A stretch of 64,000 bases of DNA from Gordonia spumicola (GCF_009932475.1 NZ_BJOV01000005.1:682001-746000), one strand, 5' to 3'; shown: positions 1 through 9,097, counted from the stretch's first letter. Notes: generated by a model not told the origin, from the letters alone. Program-made: numbers and translations.

Positions 1-1
1 G

Positions 2-781
2 CCTCTCGGGGCGCTCGGCGACGCGGCCGTCGCACTCGTCGGCTCGCGGGCGGCGACGTCGTACGGCGAGTACGTGGCCGGGCGGTTCGCCTCCGGTCTC
101 GCGGCCCAGGGACGGGCCGTCGTGTCGGGCGGAGCCTACGGGATCGACGGCGCGGCCCACCGGGGTTCGTTGGCCGCGGGCGGACTCACCGTCGCGGTCC
201 TCGCATGCGGCATCGACCGCGCCTACCCGAGCGGCCACGCCAGACTCCTGGAGGAGATCGGCGTGCGCGGGCTCGTGATCTCGGAGTACCCGCCCGGCAC
301 GACAGCGGCCAAGCATCGATTCCTCACCCGGAACAGGCTGGTGGCGGCCCTCTCGGGTGCGACGATCGTCGTGGAGGCGGGACGTCGCTCGGGTGCGACG
401 AACACCGCGGCCTGGGCGACTCGACTCGGGCGTCCGCTCGGAGCGGTGCCCGGGTCGATCACGAGCGCGACGTCGGTCGGGACGCACGCGATGATCGCCG
501 ACGGGCAGGCGACGCTCGTCGCCGACGTCGACGCGGTGGCGTCCCTCGTCGCACCCGACGGCGAGGACCCCCGCGGGCCCGCTCCGATGCGGTCCACCGA
601 CGGCCTGCCGCGGGATCAGTTCCGGGTGATCGAGGCGATTCCGGCCCACGACGGCGTCTCGATCGACGAGATCGCCTTCAGCGCCGGGCTGCGGTCCGAT
701 GCGGTGCGACGTGCACTCGCCGGGCTGGACGTCGCGGGCCTGGTCGACGAGGACCGCGGCCTGTGGCGGCTGCGGAGGTGA
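2..781 (+). CDS. dprA: DNA-processing protein DprA/Smf (5' truncated)
   Basis: The frame is open from base 2 and the start lies before the window, so only the last 259 codons are seen. DprA loads RecA onto incoming single-stranded DNA during transformation and recombination. The Rossmann-like core is recognised by GSRAATSYG at the left edge, GGAYGIDGAAHRG, LACGIDRAYPSGH and RSGATNTAAWA. The last ~55 residues look like the usual C-terminal winged helix (QFRVIEAIPAHDGVSIDEI). The next gene converges 8 bp away. Upstream position relative to viuB and xerC matches mycobacteria. Family identity is secure; whether this lineage is naturally competent cannot be judged. Confidence 0.95.
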   Translation, partial: PLGALGDAAVALVGSRAATSYGEYVAGRFASGLAAQGRAVVSGGAYGIDGAAHRGSLAAGGLTVAVLACGIDRAYPSGHARLLEEIGVRGLVISEYPPGTTAAKHRFLTRNRLVAALSGATIVVEAGRRSGATNTAAWATRLGRPLGAVPGSITSATSVGTHAMIADGQATLVADVDAVASLVAPDGEDPRGPAPMRSTDGLPRDQFRVIEAIPAHDGVSIDEIAFSAGLRSDAVRRALAGLDVAGLVDEDRGLWRLRR

Positions 782-789
782 CCGCCCGC

Positions 790-1467
790 TCAGCTCGCGG
801 TCGGCATCATCGCCACGTAGTCGACGTTGTCGAGTCGGATCCGCACCGCGAGGTCGCCTGACCACTCCACCGCGATGTCGTGGCGTTCGAGCACGGTACG
901 TACCTCGGACATGAGGTCCCGCACGATCCGTTCGTACTGGGTGTCCTTCTCCGCGTCGGAGAACGCGACCCACTGCTCCTCGGTGAAGTAGGCGGGGAGG
1001 AACGCGCCGTAGCCGACGTACGTCTGCCTGTTGTCGAAGATGCCGTCGGTGTCCTGCGAGTGGTAAAAGACGTAGCCCCGCCACTCGCGGGAGTCGTCGC
1101 GTTCATCGAAGATCTCGGCACTGCCACAGGTCCCGCAGCACGTGAAGTCCTCACGAGCTACGACGCCGATGGTCGCGAGTTCGTCGAAGGCCTCGGTGAG
1201 GCGGGACTTCGGGGCGCCTCCCCACGACGCCTGCTGCTTGCGACGCTGGTCGATCACCGATTCGAAGAAGTCGGTCGCCGTCTCCTCCGAGACGCCCGCG
1301 GTGTCCAACTCCTCCTCGAAGAGTTCGAGGTACTCCTCGACGTCGTCGGTGGCGCGGAGGACGAGCTGCCACGTCTGATCGGTCAGGTACTCGCGGTCGT
1401 CGTCGGACAGCTTCCAGTCGGCTGGCACGGAGTACGTTGGCGGGGCACTGTAGAAGTCGACGCTCAT
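790..1467 (-). CDS. uncharacterised DUF6891-like protein
   Basis: A 225-residue soluble protein with no signal peptide or membrane segment and a strongly acidic N-terminal third rich in Asp and Glu. A cysteine cluster Cys110-Cys111-x2-Cys114 (EDFTCCGTCG) is the only striking motif and could bind metal or be redox active. The rest contains the aromatic segments WRGYVFYHSQDT and YVGYGAFLPAYF. From memory this fits the actinobacterial DUF6891 family, for which I know no function. It starts with ATG, stands alone between convergent dprA and divergent viuB, and uses the codon style of its neighbours. The coding call is good; the family name is less sure. Confidence 0.7.
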   Translation of the reverse strand: MSVDFYSAPPTYSVPADWKLSDDDREYLTDQTWQLVLRATDDVEEYLELFEEELDTAGVSEETATDFFESVIDQRRKQQASWGGAPKSRLTEAFDELATIGVVAREDFTCCGTCGSAEIFDERDDSREWRGYVFYHSQDTDGIFDNRQTYVGYGAFLPAYFTEEQWVAFSDAEKDTQYERIVRDLMSEVRTVLERHDIAVEWSGDLAVRIRLDNVDYVAMMPTAS

Positions 1468-1524
1468 AGTCCTCGTTGTACACCAGGCGGCCGACGATCG
1501 TCGGCCGGCCGTCAGATCTGTTTG

Positions 1525-1543
1525 TTAGGCTGTCCTAAATTAG
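1525..1543 (+). promoter_or_regulatory. candidate IdeR/DtxR iron box upstream of viuB
   Basis: TTAGGCTGTCCTAA (1525-1538) matches the outer arm and centre of the 19-bp IdeR/DtxR consensus TTAGGTTAGCCTAACCTAA; over 19 bp I count 13 matches. The hexamer TAGGCT at 1526-1531 inside it can serve as the -10, so a bound repressor would block the promoter. The ATG of viuB is 32 nt beyond the core. Confidence 0.65.
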
Positions 1544-1569
1544 TTCTCATTGATCTTTGGAGGTGCTTC

Positions 1570-2355
1570 ATGGCGAAGCGACAGAACACGATGACGGTCC
1601 TGCGGTCGGAGGATCTGACCCCGCACATGCGGCGGGTGTGGCTCGGCGGCGACGGCTACGACGACTTCCTGGCGACCGGCGACACCGACATGTACGTCAA
1701 GATCATGTTCGCCGTCGACGGCCAGGACGATCCCGTGCTGCGCACGTACACCGTCCGTCACAACGACGAGCGGGCGCGAGAGATCGCCATCGACTTCGTG
1801 GTTCACGGAGACGAGGGCATCGCCGGTCCGTGGGCCGCATCCGTGCGGCCGGGGGAGACTGTCACCTTTCTCGGTCCCGGAAGCGGGTACGCGCCGGACG
1901 TCGATGCGCCGTGGCACCTGCTGGTGTCCGACGAGGCGGGCCTGCCTGCCCTCGCCGCGGCGCTCGAGGCACTCCCGGCAGACGCGGTCGCGAAGGTGTT
2001 CATCGAGGTGGCCGGGCCGGGAGACGAGATGGAACTCGCCGCGCCCGCGGGTGCCGACATCACCTGGGTGCACCGCGGCTCCGGATCGAACGAGGCTCCG
2101 GAGGAGCTCGCGGGCGACAACGCCCCCATCATCGCCGCGGTCAAGGCCGCCGAGTGGCTCGACGGCGAGCCGCAGGTGTTCATCCACGGCGAAGCGCAGG
2201 CCGTGATGAAGAACCTGCGCCCGTACGTCCGCAAGGAGCGGGGGGTCGGCGCGAAGCGGGCGGCGTCGATCTCCGGGTACTGGCGACGCGGGCGCACGGA
2301 GGAGGGCTTCCGTCAGTGGAAGGCCGAGCAGCGTCAGGCCGAAGCGTCGAGCTGA
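1570..2355 (+). CDS. viuB: siderophore-interacting FAD-dependent ferric reductase (ViuB/SIP family)
   Basis: A 261-residue flavoprotein expected to reduce ferric siderophores in the cytosol and release iron. The N-terminal half is the FAD-binding barrel (VLRSEDLTPHMRRVWLGG, then the flavin motif LRTYTVR); the C-terminal half is the SIP domain with LLVSDEAGLPAL and the late FIHGEAQAVMKNLRPYVRKE segment. The frame is open further upstream, but ATG 1570 is preceded by GGAGGT at 1559-1564 and begins the conserved domain. An iron box lies just upstream, so expression should rise when iron is scarce. The position beside dprA and xerC matches mycobacterial viuB (Rv2895c). Confidence 0.9.
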   Translation: MAKRQNTMTVLRSEDLTPHMRRVWLGGDGYDDFLATGDTDMYVKIMFAVDGQDDPVLRTYTVRHNDERAREIAIDFVVHGDEGIAGPWAASVRPGETVTFLGPGSGYAPDVDAPWHLLVSDEAGLPALAAALEALPADAVAKVFIEVAGPGDEMELAAPAGADITWVHRGSGSNEAPEELAGDNAPIIAAVKAAEWLDGEPQVFIHGEAQAVMKNLRPYVRKERGVGAKRAASISGYWRRGRTEEGFRQWKAEQRQAEASS

Positions 2356-2395
2356 TCACATTTCGGTACATGATGTCTTGAAATCGTGCTAGCCT

Positions 2396-2424
2396 CAATA
2401 TCGAGTCACATTGTCTCGATATTG
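2396..2424. promoter_or_regulatory. perfect 10-bp inverted repeat in front of the MFS gene (operator candidate)
   Basis: CAATATCGAG (2396-2405) and CTCGATATTG (2415-2424) are exact inverted copies separated by 9 bp. The right arm runs directly into the Shine-Dalgarno GGAG of the MFS gene. Geometry fits a dimeric repressor site; an RNA hairpin hiding the ribosome site is an alternative. The cognate regulator is unknown; the TetR gene at 3664 is one candidate. Confidence 0.6.
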
Positions 2425-2432
2425 GAGTTGGC

Positions 2433-3635
2433 ATGATTTCCTCGAATTCCCGCGGAGCCGTCGTCGCGACGGCGTCCGCACTGCTCGTCACGATGGCGGG
2501 CACCACCGTCCCCACCCCGCTCTACTCGATCTACGCCGGTCGACTGGGCTTCACCGGCCTCACGGTGACGCTCTTGTTCGCGGTCTACGCAATCGGCGTC
2601 GTCGCCGCACTCACCGCGTTCGGGAGGCTGTCCGACGAGATCGGTCGCAAACCTGTGCTGTTGGCCGCGCTCGCGTGCGCAGGCGCCAGCGCGGTCCTGT
2701 TTCTGCTCCCGCAGTCGTTGCCGATGCTGTTCGCGGCGCGCATCGTCTCCGGGCTCGGCGCCGGACTGATGAGCGGCGCCGCCACCGCGGCGATCGTCGA
2801 CCTCTTCCCGGCGGAACGCCGAGCCGTCGGAGGCGCACTCGCCGTCGGCGTGAACACGGGAGGACTCGCGGCCGGCACCCTGTTCGCCGGGATCGTCGCC
2901 GACCTCTCGTCGGCGCCACTGGTCGTTCCGTTCGCCGTTCACCTCGGCGTCTGCGTCCTCGCGTTCTGCGCCGTCTGGCGGTTCGCGCCTGCACCCGCGG
3001 TCGCGGGCCCGCTGCGCATCCGGCCCCGAAAGCTGCGCGTCCCGTCATCGATCCGCGGCGCGTTCGTCCGCGCGGTGCTCGCGGGCGGATCGGCCTTCGC
3101 CGTCGCGGGCGTCCTGACCGCGGTCTCCGCGCTCTTCCTCGTCCAGCACATCGGCATGTCGAGCCATGCGCTCGCCGGGTTCGTCGTCTGCCTGGTCTTC
3201 GCCGGAATGGCCGTGGGGCAGATCGCCGCACGCCGCTTCGCCCCGCGACGTGCGATGGCCGTCGGATGCGGCGGCCTGGCCGTCGGTGCGGTGATCCTCG
3301 GTGTCGCTCTGGGCGCCGTCTCGCTCACCGCGTTGATCCTGGCTGCCGTCGTGTCCGGCGTGTCCGGAGGGCTCTGCGTCAACGCGGGACTCGCCACGAC
3401 CGTCGAAGTGGTTGAACCCGCTCGCCGTGGGGAGGTCTCGTCCTCGTACTTCGCGGGCCTGTACCTGATGCTCGCCGTCCCCGCGATCGGTGTCGGTGCG
3501 CTGTCGACCGGCGTCGGCCTCCGGACGTCCGGGCTCGTCTTCGCCTGCGTGGTCGCACTGGTCTCCGCCGCGATCGGACTCGTCGAAGCGGTGGGCGTCA
3601 AGCGCTCGTCGTCGGTGTTCGAGGCGGTCGGCTGA
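2433..3635 (+). CDS. MFS drug/metabolite efflux transporter
   Basis: A 400-residue, 12-helix major facilitator. Helices fill the length, and the loop after helix 2 carries the MFS motif A (GRLSDEIGRKPVLLAAL), with RIVSGLGAGLMSGA typical of proton-driven drug antiporters. ATG 2433 has a Shine-Dalgarno GGAG 6 nt upstream. A perfect inverted repeat overlaps the region just before the ribosome site, and a TetR-type regulator follows 28 bp downstream, the usual arrangement of a substrate-inducible pump and its repressor. The substrate cannot be read from sequence. Confidence 0.85.
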   Translation: MISSNSRGAVVATASALLVTMAGTTVPTPLYSIYAGRLGFTGLTVTLLFAVYAIGVVAALTAFGRLSDEIGRKPVLLAALACAGASAVLFLLPQSLPMLFAARIVSGLGAGLMSGAATAAIVDLFPAERRAVGGALAVGVNTGGLAAGTLFAGIVADLSSAPLVVPFAVHLGVCVLAFCAVWRFAPAPAVAGPLRIRPRKLRVPSSIRGAFVRAVLAGGSAFAVAGVLTAVSALFLVQHIGMSSHALAGFVVCLVFAGMAVGQIAARRFAPRRAMAVGCGGLAVGAVILGVALGAVSLTALILAAVVSGVSGGLCVNAGLATTVEVVEPARRGEVSSSYFAGLYLMLAVPAIGVGALSTGVGLRTSGLVFACVVALVSAAIGLVEAVGVKRSSSVFEAVG

Positions 3636-3650
3636 CCTGGCGGCTGCTGC

Positions 3651-3656
3651 TACGGT
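3651..3656 (+). promoter_or_regulatory. -10 element TACGGT, leaderless start of tetR
   Basis: TACGGT is followed by 7 nt and then ATG 3664; no Shine-Dalgarno is present, so the message probably starts at the A of the ATG. Confidence 0.55.
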
Positions 3657-3663
3657 GGCGATC

Positions 3664-4224
3664 ATGACCAGAACCGCCGGGCGCCCTCGAAGTGAAGAGG
3701 CGCGCCTGGCGGTTCTGCACGCGGCCGACGACCTCCTCGTCGAAGGCGGCTACGCGAAGATGACCATGAAGGGCATAGCGGAGCGTGCGGGCGTCGGCCG
3801 CCAGACCATCTACCGGTGGTGGCAGTCGAAGGCGGAGATCCTTCTCGAGGCGAGCCGCTCCGATGCCGAGAGCGAACTCCGGACCGAGCCGCAGGCGACG
3901 CCGCACGACGACGTGGTGACGTTCCTGACCGCGCTCGTCGCGTTTCTCACCACCTCGGACGCCGGTCTCGCGTATCGGGCCCTCTTGGGCGAGGCGCAGC
4001 ACGACGGGGCGGTCGCCGAACTGCTCGGCTCCGTCGACGTCCTGGGCGACGCGGCGGCCGCGGTGCTGAACAGGCTGCGCGATCGGGGAGAGTTTCACCG
4101 GAAGGTCGACGACCAGGTGACCGCCGAACTCGTCGGCCCCGTGGTGTATCGAGTGCTCGCGCACGACTGGCGCGGCGATCCGGACACGATCGCCGCGTCC
4201 GCGTCGGCCTTCCTGCGATACTGA
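3664..4224 (+). CDS. TetR/AcrR family transcriptional regulator
   Basis: A 186-residue one-domain repressor. The helix-turn-helix lies in residues ~28-50 ([17 protein letters not shown]) and the remaining helical part is the ligand/dimer domain, starting with [13 protein letters not shown]. The frame runs upstream into the MFS gene, but ATG 3664 is the natural start: family members begin shortly before the GRPR segment, and a -10 hexamer ends 7 nt before it. It lies 28 bp after the MFS gene on the same strand and is the best candidate to control that pump through the inverted repeat at 2396-2424. Effector unknown. Confidence 0.88.
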   Translation: MTRTAGRPRSEEARLAVLHAADDLLVEGGYAKMTMKGIAERAGVGRQTIYRWWQSKAEILLEASRSDAESELRTEPQATPHDDVVTFLTALVAFLTTSDAGLAYRALLGEAQHDGAVAELLGSVDVLGDAAAAVLNRLRDRGEFHRKVDDQVTAELVGPVVYRVLAHDWRGDPDTIAASASAFLRY

Positions 4225-4228
4225 ACTC

Positions 4229-5113
4229 ATGTCCGACGTCCTCGAGAGGTTCGCAGAGCACCTGCGATACGAGATGGGTCGGAGCGAACACACGATCCGC
4301 GCCTATCTCGGCGACGTGCGGGGACTGATCTCCTTCGCCGGGGCCAGGGGCGTGGAGCTGACGGCGATCGACCTGCCGCTCCTGCGGGCCTGGCTCGCCG
4401 AGCAGACCAGGCGGGGAGCGGCCCGCACGAGCATCGCGCGGCAGGTGTCGTCGGTGAAGACGTTCAGCACGTGGGCGGTGCGTGAGGGGATCCTCGCGTC
4501 GAATCCGGCACAGCGCCTGCAGGCGCCGAAGTCGCATCGAACCCTTCCGCACGTCCTCGCCCCGGAGGAGGCGGCAGCCGCGATCGTCGAACCCGCCGAC
4601 CCGACGGATCCCGTCGCCCTCCGCGACCGGCTGATCGTCGAACTGCTGTACTCGTGCGGCATCCGGGTCGGCGAACTGTGCGGGCTCGACCTCGGCGACG
4701 TCGAGCCCGGCCGCCGGGTGATCCGAGTGATCGGCAAGGGCGACAAACAGCGGACCGTCCCGTACGGAGTCCCCGCGGACAAGGCGCTGACCGACTGGTT
4801 GCGTCACGGCAGACCCGCGTTGGCGACCGCCGCGTCGAACGACGCGCTGCTCCTCGGCGTCAAGGGCGGGCGGCTCGATCAGCGGATGGCGCGGACCGTC
4901 GTGCATCGGGCCACCGACGACGGCGACGGCGGATCGATCGGACCGCACGGACTGCGGCACAGTGCGGCGACCCATCTCCTGGAAGGGGGAGCCGACCTCC
5001 GCGTGGTCCAGGAGCTTCTCGGACACTCGTCGCTCGCGACCACCCAGCTGTACACACACGTCAGCGTGGAGCGGCTGCGGGCGGTGCACGACCAGGCGCA
5101 TCCGCGGGCGTGA
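4229..5113 (+). CDS. xerC: site-specific tyrosine recombinase XerC
   Basis: With XerD it resolves chromosome dimers at dif. The 294-residue protein has the N-terminal SAM-like core-binding domain (residues ~5-85) and the catalytic domain with the full set of active residues: Arg146 (CGIRVGEL), Lys170 (GKGDKQR), His240 and Arg243 ([10 protein letters not shown]), His266 (LGHSS) and nucleophile Tyr275 (QLYTHVS). It begins 4 bp after the tetR stop; GATACT ends 6 nt before the ATG, a possible weak leaderless start. The 3' end overlaps the convergent M23 gene by 53 bp. The location just before rpsB is typical of mycobacteria and argues for XerC rather than a phage integrase. Confidence 0.93.
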   Translation: MSDVLERFAEHLRYEMGRSEHTIRAYLGDVRGLISFAGARGVELTAIDLPLLRAWLAEQTRRGAARTSIARQVSSVKTFSTWAVREGILASNPAQRLQAPKSHRTLPHVLAPEEAAAAIVEPADPTDPVALRDRLIVELLYSCGIRVGELCGLDLGDVEPGRRVIRVIGKGDKQRTVPYGVPADKALTDWLRHGRPALATAASNDALLLGVKGGRLDQRMARTVVHRATDDGDGGSIGPHGLRHSAATHLLEGGADLRVVQELLGHSSLATTQLYTHVSVERLRAVHDQAHPRA

Positions 5114-5615
5114 GAGGTTTCAGCCGCACGCGCAGGACTCCCAGCAGCCCGAGGGGATTCAGGTAGTCCGCGTCATGGCCGCCACCGCGTCGAGCACCCC
5201 AGTGCAGGCACGTAGCGGTCGGGCAGCCGGGATGGCCCGCGACGAGGACGCCGATCACTTCGCCGCGGCCAACCGAATCGCCCCGGCGCACCCGCGGTGT
5301 GACGGGCTCGTAGGTTGTGGTGACTCCGTCGGCGTGCCGGATCGAGACCACCGGCCGACCCCCGACGGGGCCCGCGAACTGGACTGTTCCCGATCGGGCC
5401 GCCAGTACCGCCGCATCCGCGGGCGATGCCAGGTCGACGCCGCGATGGCCGGACTCCCAGTGGTGCTCGGGCGGATCGAACCCGCGGGCGACCGATGGGC
5501 GGGGCGCCAACGGCCAGTCGTACCGCGTCTGGCCGCGCGACGCGGCCTGCGGGGCGGCGGCCACGCCGAGCAGGGTGGCGGCGGCCACGCTGCCGACGAT
5601 CCGACGTCCTCTCAT
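5061..5615 (-). CDS. secreted M23 (LytM-type) peptidase-like protein
   Basis: A 184-residue exported protein: MRGRRIVGS, a hydrophobic stretch and an Ala-x-Ala-type cleavage region around residue 25. One LytM/peptidase M23 domain follows, with SGHRGVDLA (the H-x3-D metal motif) and a second motif TCLHWGA, where families with full zinc endopeptidase activity have H-x-H. Here the first His is Cys, so it may bind zinc differently or be a regulatory LytM protein. Homologues sit at this place before rpsB in mycobacteria (Rv2891). The last 53 bp overlap xerC convergently. Cell-wall role inferred from family only. Confidence 0.82.
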   Translation of the reverse strand: MRGRRIVGSVAAATLLGVAAAPQAASRGQTRYDWPLAPRPSVARGFDPPEHHWESGHRGVDLASPADAAVLAARSGTVQFAGPVGGRPVVSIRHADGVTTTYEPVTPRVRRGDSVGRGEVIGVLVAGHPGCPTATCLHWGARRGGGHDADYLNPLGLLGVLRVRLKPLTPADAPGRAPPAAAPR

Positions 5616-5620
5616 ACAAG

Positions 5621-5641
5621 GTCAGACGCACCGCGTCTGAC
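5621..5641. promoter_or_regulatory. 9-bp inverted repeat between the M23 gene and rpsB
   Basis: GTCAGACGC (5621-5629) and GCGTCTGAC (5633-5641) are exact inverted copies around a 3-bp centre, starting 5 bp upstream of the M23 start codon. It could be an operator for the M23 gene or a hairpin in its leader; nothing identifies the binding protein. Confidence 0.4.
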
Positions 5642-5685
5642 GGCGGTTCCACGACCCGCCGTCGCGGGCGTCGGCAGGCCGGGAT

Positions 5686-5715
5686 TTGCCTGGTCGAAAA
5701 GGATCGGAGTAGTCT
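5686..5715 (+). promoter_or_regulatory. probable rpsB promoter (TTGCCT-N18-TAGTCT)
   Basis: TTGCCT (5686-5691) and TAGTCT (5710-5715) with an 18-bp spacer resemble a sigma-A promoter. It would give a 5' leader of about 180 nt before rpsB, which contains several stem-loops. Confidence 0.5.
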
Positions 5716-5723
5716 GACCGACG

Positions 5724-5830
5724 CACTCGGGCATGTCCCGGGTGACTTCGCGCGCCCGCGTGGAGCCCCGCGAGGGGAGACGAAGTGCCGTAGAGCGCGG
5801 TCCCGGATCACAGAGCAGTCCGGGTGCTCT
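5724..5830 (+). promoter_or_regulatory. structured rpsB leader with three stem-loops
   Basis: Three hairpins can be drawn in the untranslated leader: CACTCGGG/CCCGGGTG (5724-5731/5737-5744, one G-U pair); CCCC-GCGA-GGGG (5766-5777) with a GNRA-type tetraloop; and a long stem pairing 5792-5796 and 5802-5807 with 5819-5824 and 5826-5830. No T-run follows, so these are not plain terminators. An autoregulatory S2 binding site is possible but not shown. Confidence 0.45.
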
Positions 5831-5902
5831 ATCCAGGCGGCGGGCGCCAGGGTCGGTCCCCAAAGGCGGGGTCGACGTCGAACTGCGAGAGAGGACACAT
5901 TC

Positions 5903-6739
5903 ATGGCTGTCGTGACCATGAAGCAGCTGCTGGACAGCGGCGCACACTTCGGACACCAGACCCGTCGCTGGAACCCGAAGATGAAGCGATTCATCTTCAC
6001 CGACCGCAACGGCATCTACATCATCGACCTGCAGCAGACGCTGTCGTTCATCGACCGCGCCTACGAGTTCGTCAAGGAGACCGTCGCCCACGGCGGCACC
6101 ATCCTCTTCGTCGGCACCAAGAAGCAGGCGCAGGAGTCGATCGCCGCAGAGGCGACCCGCGTCGGCATGCCGTACGTGAACCAGCGCTGGCTCGGTGGCA
6201 TGCTCACCAACTTCCAGACCGTCCACAAGCGCCTTCAGCGTATGAAGGAACTCGAGGCCATGGAGCAGACCGGTGGCTTCGAGGGTCGCACCAAGAAGGA
6301 AATCCTCATGCTCACGCGTGAGAAGAACAAGCTGGAGCGCACGCTCGGCGGCATCCGCGACATGGCGAAGGTCCCCTCGGCCGTGTGGGTCGTCGACACC
6401 AACAAGGAGCACATCGCCGTCGGTGAGGCTCGCAAGCTGAACATCCCGGTCATCGCGATCCTGGACACCAACTGCGATCCCGACGTCGTCGACTACCCGA
6501 TCCCGGCCAACGACGACGCCATCCGCAGCGCCGCTCTGCTCACCCGCGTCATCGCCTCGGCGGTCGCCGAAGGCGTGCAGGCACGTGCGGGCCAGGGCTC
6601 GGCGGACGCCAAGCCCGAAGCAGGCGCCGAGCCGCTCGCCGAGTGGGAGCAGGATCTGCTCGCCGAGGCGACCGCGCCGGTCGAGGCCGCGCCCGCCGAG
6701 GCTTCGGCCGACGCTGCCGCAGCTCCTGCCGCAGAATAA
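5903..6739 (+). CDS. rpsB: 30S ribosomal protein S2
   Basis: A 278-residue small-subunit protein. The conserved start [18 protein letters not shown] is seen at ATG 5903, with GAGAGAGGA as ribosome site; the frame is open much further upstream but that part is not S2. Typical S2 motifs include [32 protein letters not shown] and DTNCDPD. The final ~50 residues are an Ala/Glu-rich tail found in actinobacterial S2. It forms a two-gene unit with tsf, 67 bp downstream, as in most bacteria. Confidence 0.98.
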   Translation: MAVVTMKQLLDSGAHFGHQTRRWNPKMKRFIFTDRNGIYIIDLQQTLSFIDRAYEFVKETVAHGGTILFVGTKKQAQESIAAEATRVGMPYVNQRWLGGMLTNFQTVHKRLQRMKELEAMEQTGGFEGRTKKEILMLTREKNKLERTLGGIRDMAKVPSAVWVVDTNKEHIAVGEARKLNIPVIAILDTNCDPDVVDYPIPANDDAIRSAALLTRVIASAVAEGVQARAGQGSADAKPEAGAEPLAEWEQDLLAEATAPVEAAPAEASADAAAAPAAE

Positions 6740-6806
6740 GGCTGCGGCGGGGTGACCCCCCGCCGCACACCGACCGACGAAAATCCTACGAAGGAGGCTC
6801 GCCTCG

Positions 6807-7631
6807 ATGGCGAACTACACCGCTGCGGACGTGAAGCGTCTGCGCGAACTGACCGGTTCGGGCATGCTCGCATGCAAGAACGCGCTGGCCAACAACGACG
6901 GTGACTTCGACAAGGCTGTCGAAGAGCTCCGTATCAAGGGCGCCAAGGACGTCGGCAAGCGCGCCGAGCGTTCCACCGCCGAGGGCCTGGTCGCCGCTCG
7001 TGACGGCGTCATGATCGAGATCAACAGCGAGACGGACTTCGTCGCCAAGAACGACGAGTTCCAGAAGCTCGCCGACGACGTGCTCGGTGCGGCCATCGCG
7101 CTGCGTTCGAACGACGTCGACGCGCTGCTCGCGGCACCGCTCGGCGACGGCACCGTCGCCGACGCCGTCGAGGGCCTGTCGGCCAAGATCGGCGAGAAGC
7201 TGGTCCTGCGTCGCGTCGCCGCATACGACGGCAACGTCGCCGTGTACCTGCACAAGCGTGCGTCGGACCTGCCGCCGAGTGTCGGCGTCCTCGTCCAGTT
7301 CACCGGTGACGGCGAGGCTGCCGCGGAGGCCGCTCGCGGCGCCGCGATGCAGGTCGCCGCGCTCAAGGCCAAGTACGCCAGCCGCGACGAGGTCCCCGCC
7401 GAGCTCGTCGAGTCGGAGCGCCACGTCGCCGAGGAGACCGCGAAGGCCGAAGGCAAGCCGGAGCAGGCTCTGCCGAAGATCGTCGAAGGCCGCGTCAACG
7501 GCTTCTACAAGGACGTCGTCCTCGTGGACCAGGCGTCGGTCACCGACTCCAAGAAGACCGTGAAGGCGATCCTCGACGAGGCGGGCGCCGCCGTCGTCGC
7601 GTTCTCGCGCTTCGAGGTCGGCCAGTCCTAG
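6807..7631 (+). CDS. tsf: translation elongation factor Ts
   Basis: A 274-residue nucleotide exchange factor that regenerates EF-Tu-GTP. The N-terminal UBA-like part ([18 protein letters not shown]) is followed by the EF-Tu contact motif TDFVAKN near residue 75 and two core repeats, ending with [16 protein letters not shown] stands 9 nt before ATG 6807. Coding follows rpsB and is closed by a perfect 21-bp terminator stem at 7651-7695. Confidence 0.98.
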   Translation: MANYTAADVKRLRELTGSGMLACKNALANNDGDFDKAVEELRIKGAKDVGKRAERSTAEGLVAARDGVMIEINSETDFVAKNDEFQKLADDVLGAAIALRSNDVDALLAAPLGDGTVADAVEGLSAKIGEKLVLRRVAAYDGNVAVYLHKRASDLPPSVGVLVQFTGDGEAAAEAARGAAMQVAALKAKYASRDEVPAELVESERHVAEETAKAEGKPEQALPKIVEGRVNGFYKDVVLVDQASVTDSKKTVKAILDEAGAAVVAFSRFEVGQS

Positions 7632-7650
7632 AGGACTGACCCCCACGACC

Positions 7651-7695
7651 TCCGGCCCCGGACTCCGCTGAATCTCAGCGGAGTCCGGGGCCGGA
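7651..7695 (+). terminator. strong stem-loop terminator after tsf
   Basis: The arms 7651-7671 and 7675-7695 are perfectly complementary over 21 bp with a 3-nt loop (ATC). Only a weak T-run (TTCGT) follows, as is common in high-GC actinobacteria. It separates rpsB-tsf from pyrH. Confidence 0.85.
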
Positions 7696-7751
7696 TTCGT
7701 CGTGCCCTAAGATGGAGAAGATTGTGTCCACTCTTGTCAGCGAAGGAAAAG

Positions 7752-8489
7752 ATGAGCGACGCCGGTGTGATCGAGAACGGACGCGAGGGCTTCGGCAGGG
7801 TGCTGCTCAAGCTGGGCGGTGAGATGTTCGGCGGCGGCGGAGTCGGCTTGGATCCCGACGTGGTGGCGATGGTCGCCGATCAGATCGCGGAGGTCGTCGA
7901 ATCGGGCGTCCAGGTCGGCATCGTGATCGGCGGCGGCAACTTCTTCCGTGGAGCCGAACTGCAGCAGCGCGGACTCGACCGCTCACGCTCGGACTACATG
8001 GGCATGCTCGGGACCGTCATGAACTGCCTGGCCCTGCAGGACTTCCTGGAGAAGCGGGGCGTCACCACCCGCGTCCAGACGGCCATCACCATGGGACAGG
8101 TCGCCGAGCCGTACCTGCCGCTGCGCGCGGTCCGTCACCTGGAGAAGGGCCGCGTCGTCATCTTCGGCGCGGGCATGGGCATGCCGTACTTCTCGACCGA
8201 CACCACGGCCGCGCAGCGGGCGCTGGAGATCAAGGCCGAGGCCGTGCTCATGGCGAAGGCCGTCGACGGCGTCTACTCGGACGACCCGAGGGTCAACCCG
8301 GACGCGACCATGTACGAGCACATCACGCACCGCGAGGCCATCGAGAAGGAGCTGAAGGTCGCCGACGCGACCGCGTTCAGCCTGTGCATGGACAACAACA
8401 TGCCGATTCTCGTGTTCAACCTGCTCGAACGAGGCAATATCGCACGTGCGGTCGCGGGCGAGAAGATCGGCACCCTCGTCAGCAGCTAG
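7752..8489 (+). CDS. pyrH: uridylate kinase (UMP kinase)
   Basis: A 245-residue hexameric amino-acid-kinase-fold enzyme that phosphorylates UMP to UDP. Motifs are [25 protein letters not shown], the [11 protein letters not shown] segment and [12 protein letters not shown]. An earlier in-frame ATG exists at 7722, but ATG 7752 has the ribosome site GAAGGAAAAG directly upstream. TAAGAT at 7708-7713 is a possible -10. frr follows 50 bp later, the standard pyrH-frr pair. Confidence 0.97.
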   Translation: MSDAGVIENGREGFGRVLLKLGGEMFGGGGVGLDPDVVAMVADQIAEVVESGVQVGIVIGGGNFFRGAELQQRGLDRSRSDYMGMLGTVMNCLALQDFLEKRGVTTRVQTAITMGQVAEPYLPLRAVRHLEKGRVVIFGAGMGMPYFSTDTTAAQRALEIKAEAVLMAKAVDGVYSDDPRVNPDATMYEHITHREAIEKELKVADATAFSLCMDNNMPILVFNLLERGNIARAVAGEKIGTLVSS

Positions 8490-8539
8490 CCGACGAGATC
8501 AGACCACACCCCAACTTTCGACGAAGGAACGATTCGACC

Positions 8540-9097
8540 ATGATCGACGAAGCTCTGCTCGACGCCGAAGAGAAGATGGAGAAGGCCGTCGCTCACGTCC
8601 GCGACGACATGGCGTCCATCCGCACCGGTCGTGCCAACCCGGCGATGTTCAACAAGGTCGCCATCGAGTACTACGGCGCGCGGACCCCGATCACGCAGGT
8701 AGCGAGCATCAACACGCCCGAACCGCGTCTGGTCGTCATCAAGCCGTACGAGGCGTCGACGATGAACGAGATCGAGACGGCGATCCGCAACTCCGACCTC
8801 GGTGTCAACCCGACGAACGACGGCAACGTCATCCGTGTGGCGATCCCGCAGCTCACCGAGGAACGCCGCAAGGAACTCGTCAAGCAGGCCCGCAACAAGG
8901 GCGAGGACGCCAAGGTCGCGATCCGCAACGTGCGACGCAAGGCCGCCGACGAGCTCAAGCGCATCCAGAAGGACGGCGAGGCCGGTGAGGACGAGGTGGT
9001 CCGTGCCGAGAAGGAACTCGACAAGACGACGCACACCTACACCGACGCCGTCGACGTCGCGGTGAAGAACAAGGAAGCCGAGCTGCTCGAAGTATGA
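8540..9097 (+). CDS. frr: ribosome recycling factor
   Basis: A 185-residue tRNA-shaped factor that splits post-termination ribosomes with EF-G. Starts [17 protein letters not shown] at ATG 8540 with GAAGGAAC upstream; [10 protein letters not shown], the central beta domain ([14 protein letters not shown]) and the C-terminal [10 protein letters not shown] helix are all present, and length is standard. Its stop overlaps the ATG of cdsA (ATGA), so the two are translationally coupled. Confidence 0.98.
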   Translation: MIDEALLDAEEKMEKAVAHVRDDMASIRTGRANPAMFNKVAIEYYGARTPITQVASINTPEPRLVVIKPYEASTMNEIETAIRNSDLGVNPTNDGNVIRVAIPQLTEERRKELVKQARNKGEDAKVAIRNVRRKAADELKRIQKDGEAGEDEVVRAEKELDKTTHTYTDAVDVAVKNKEAELLEV

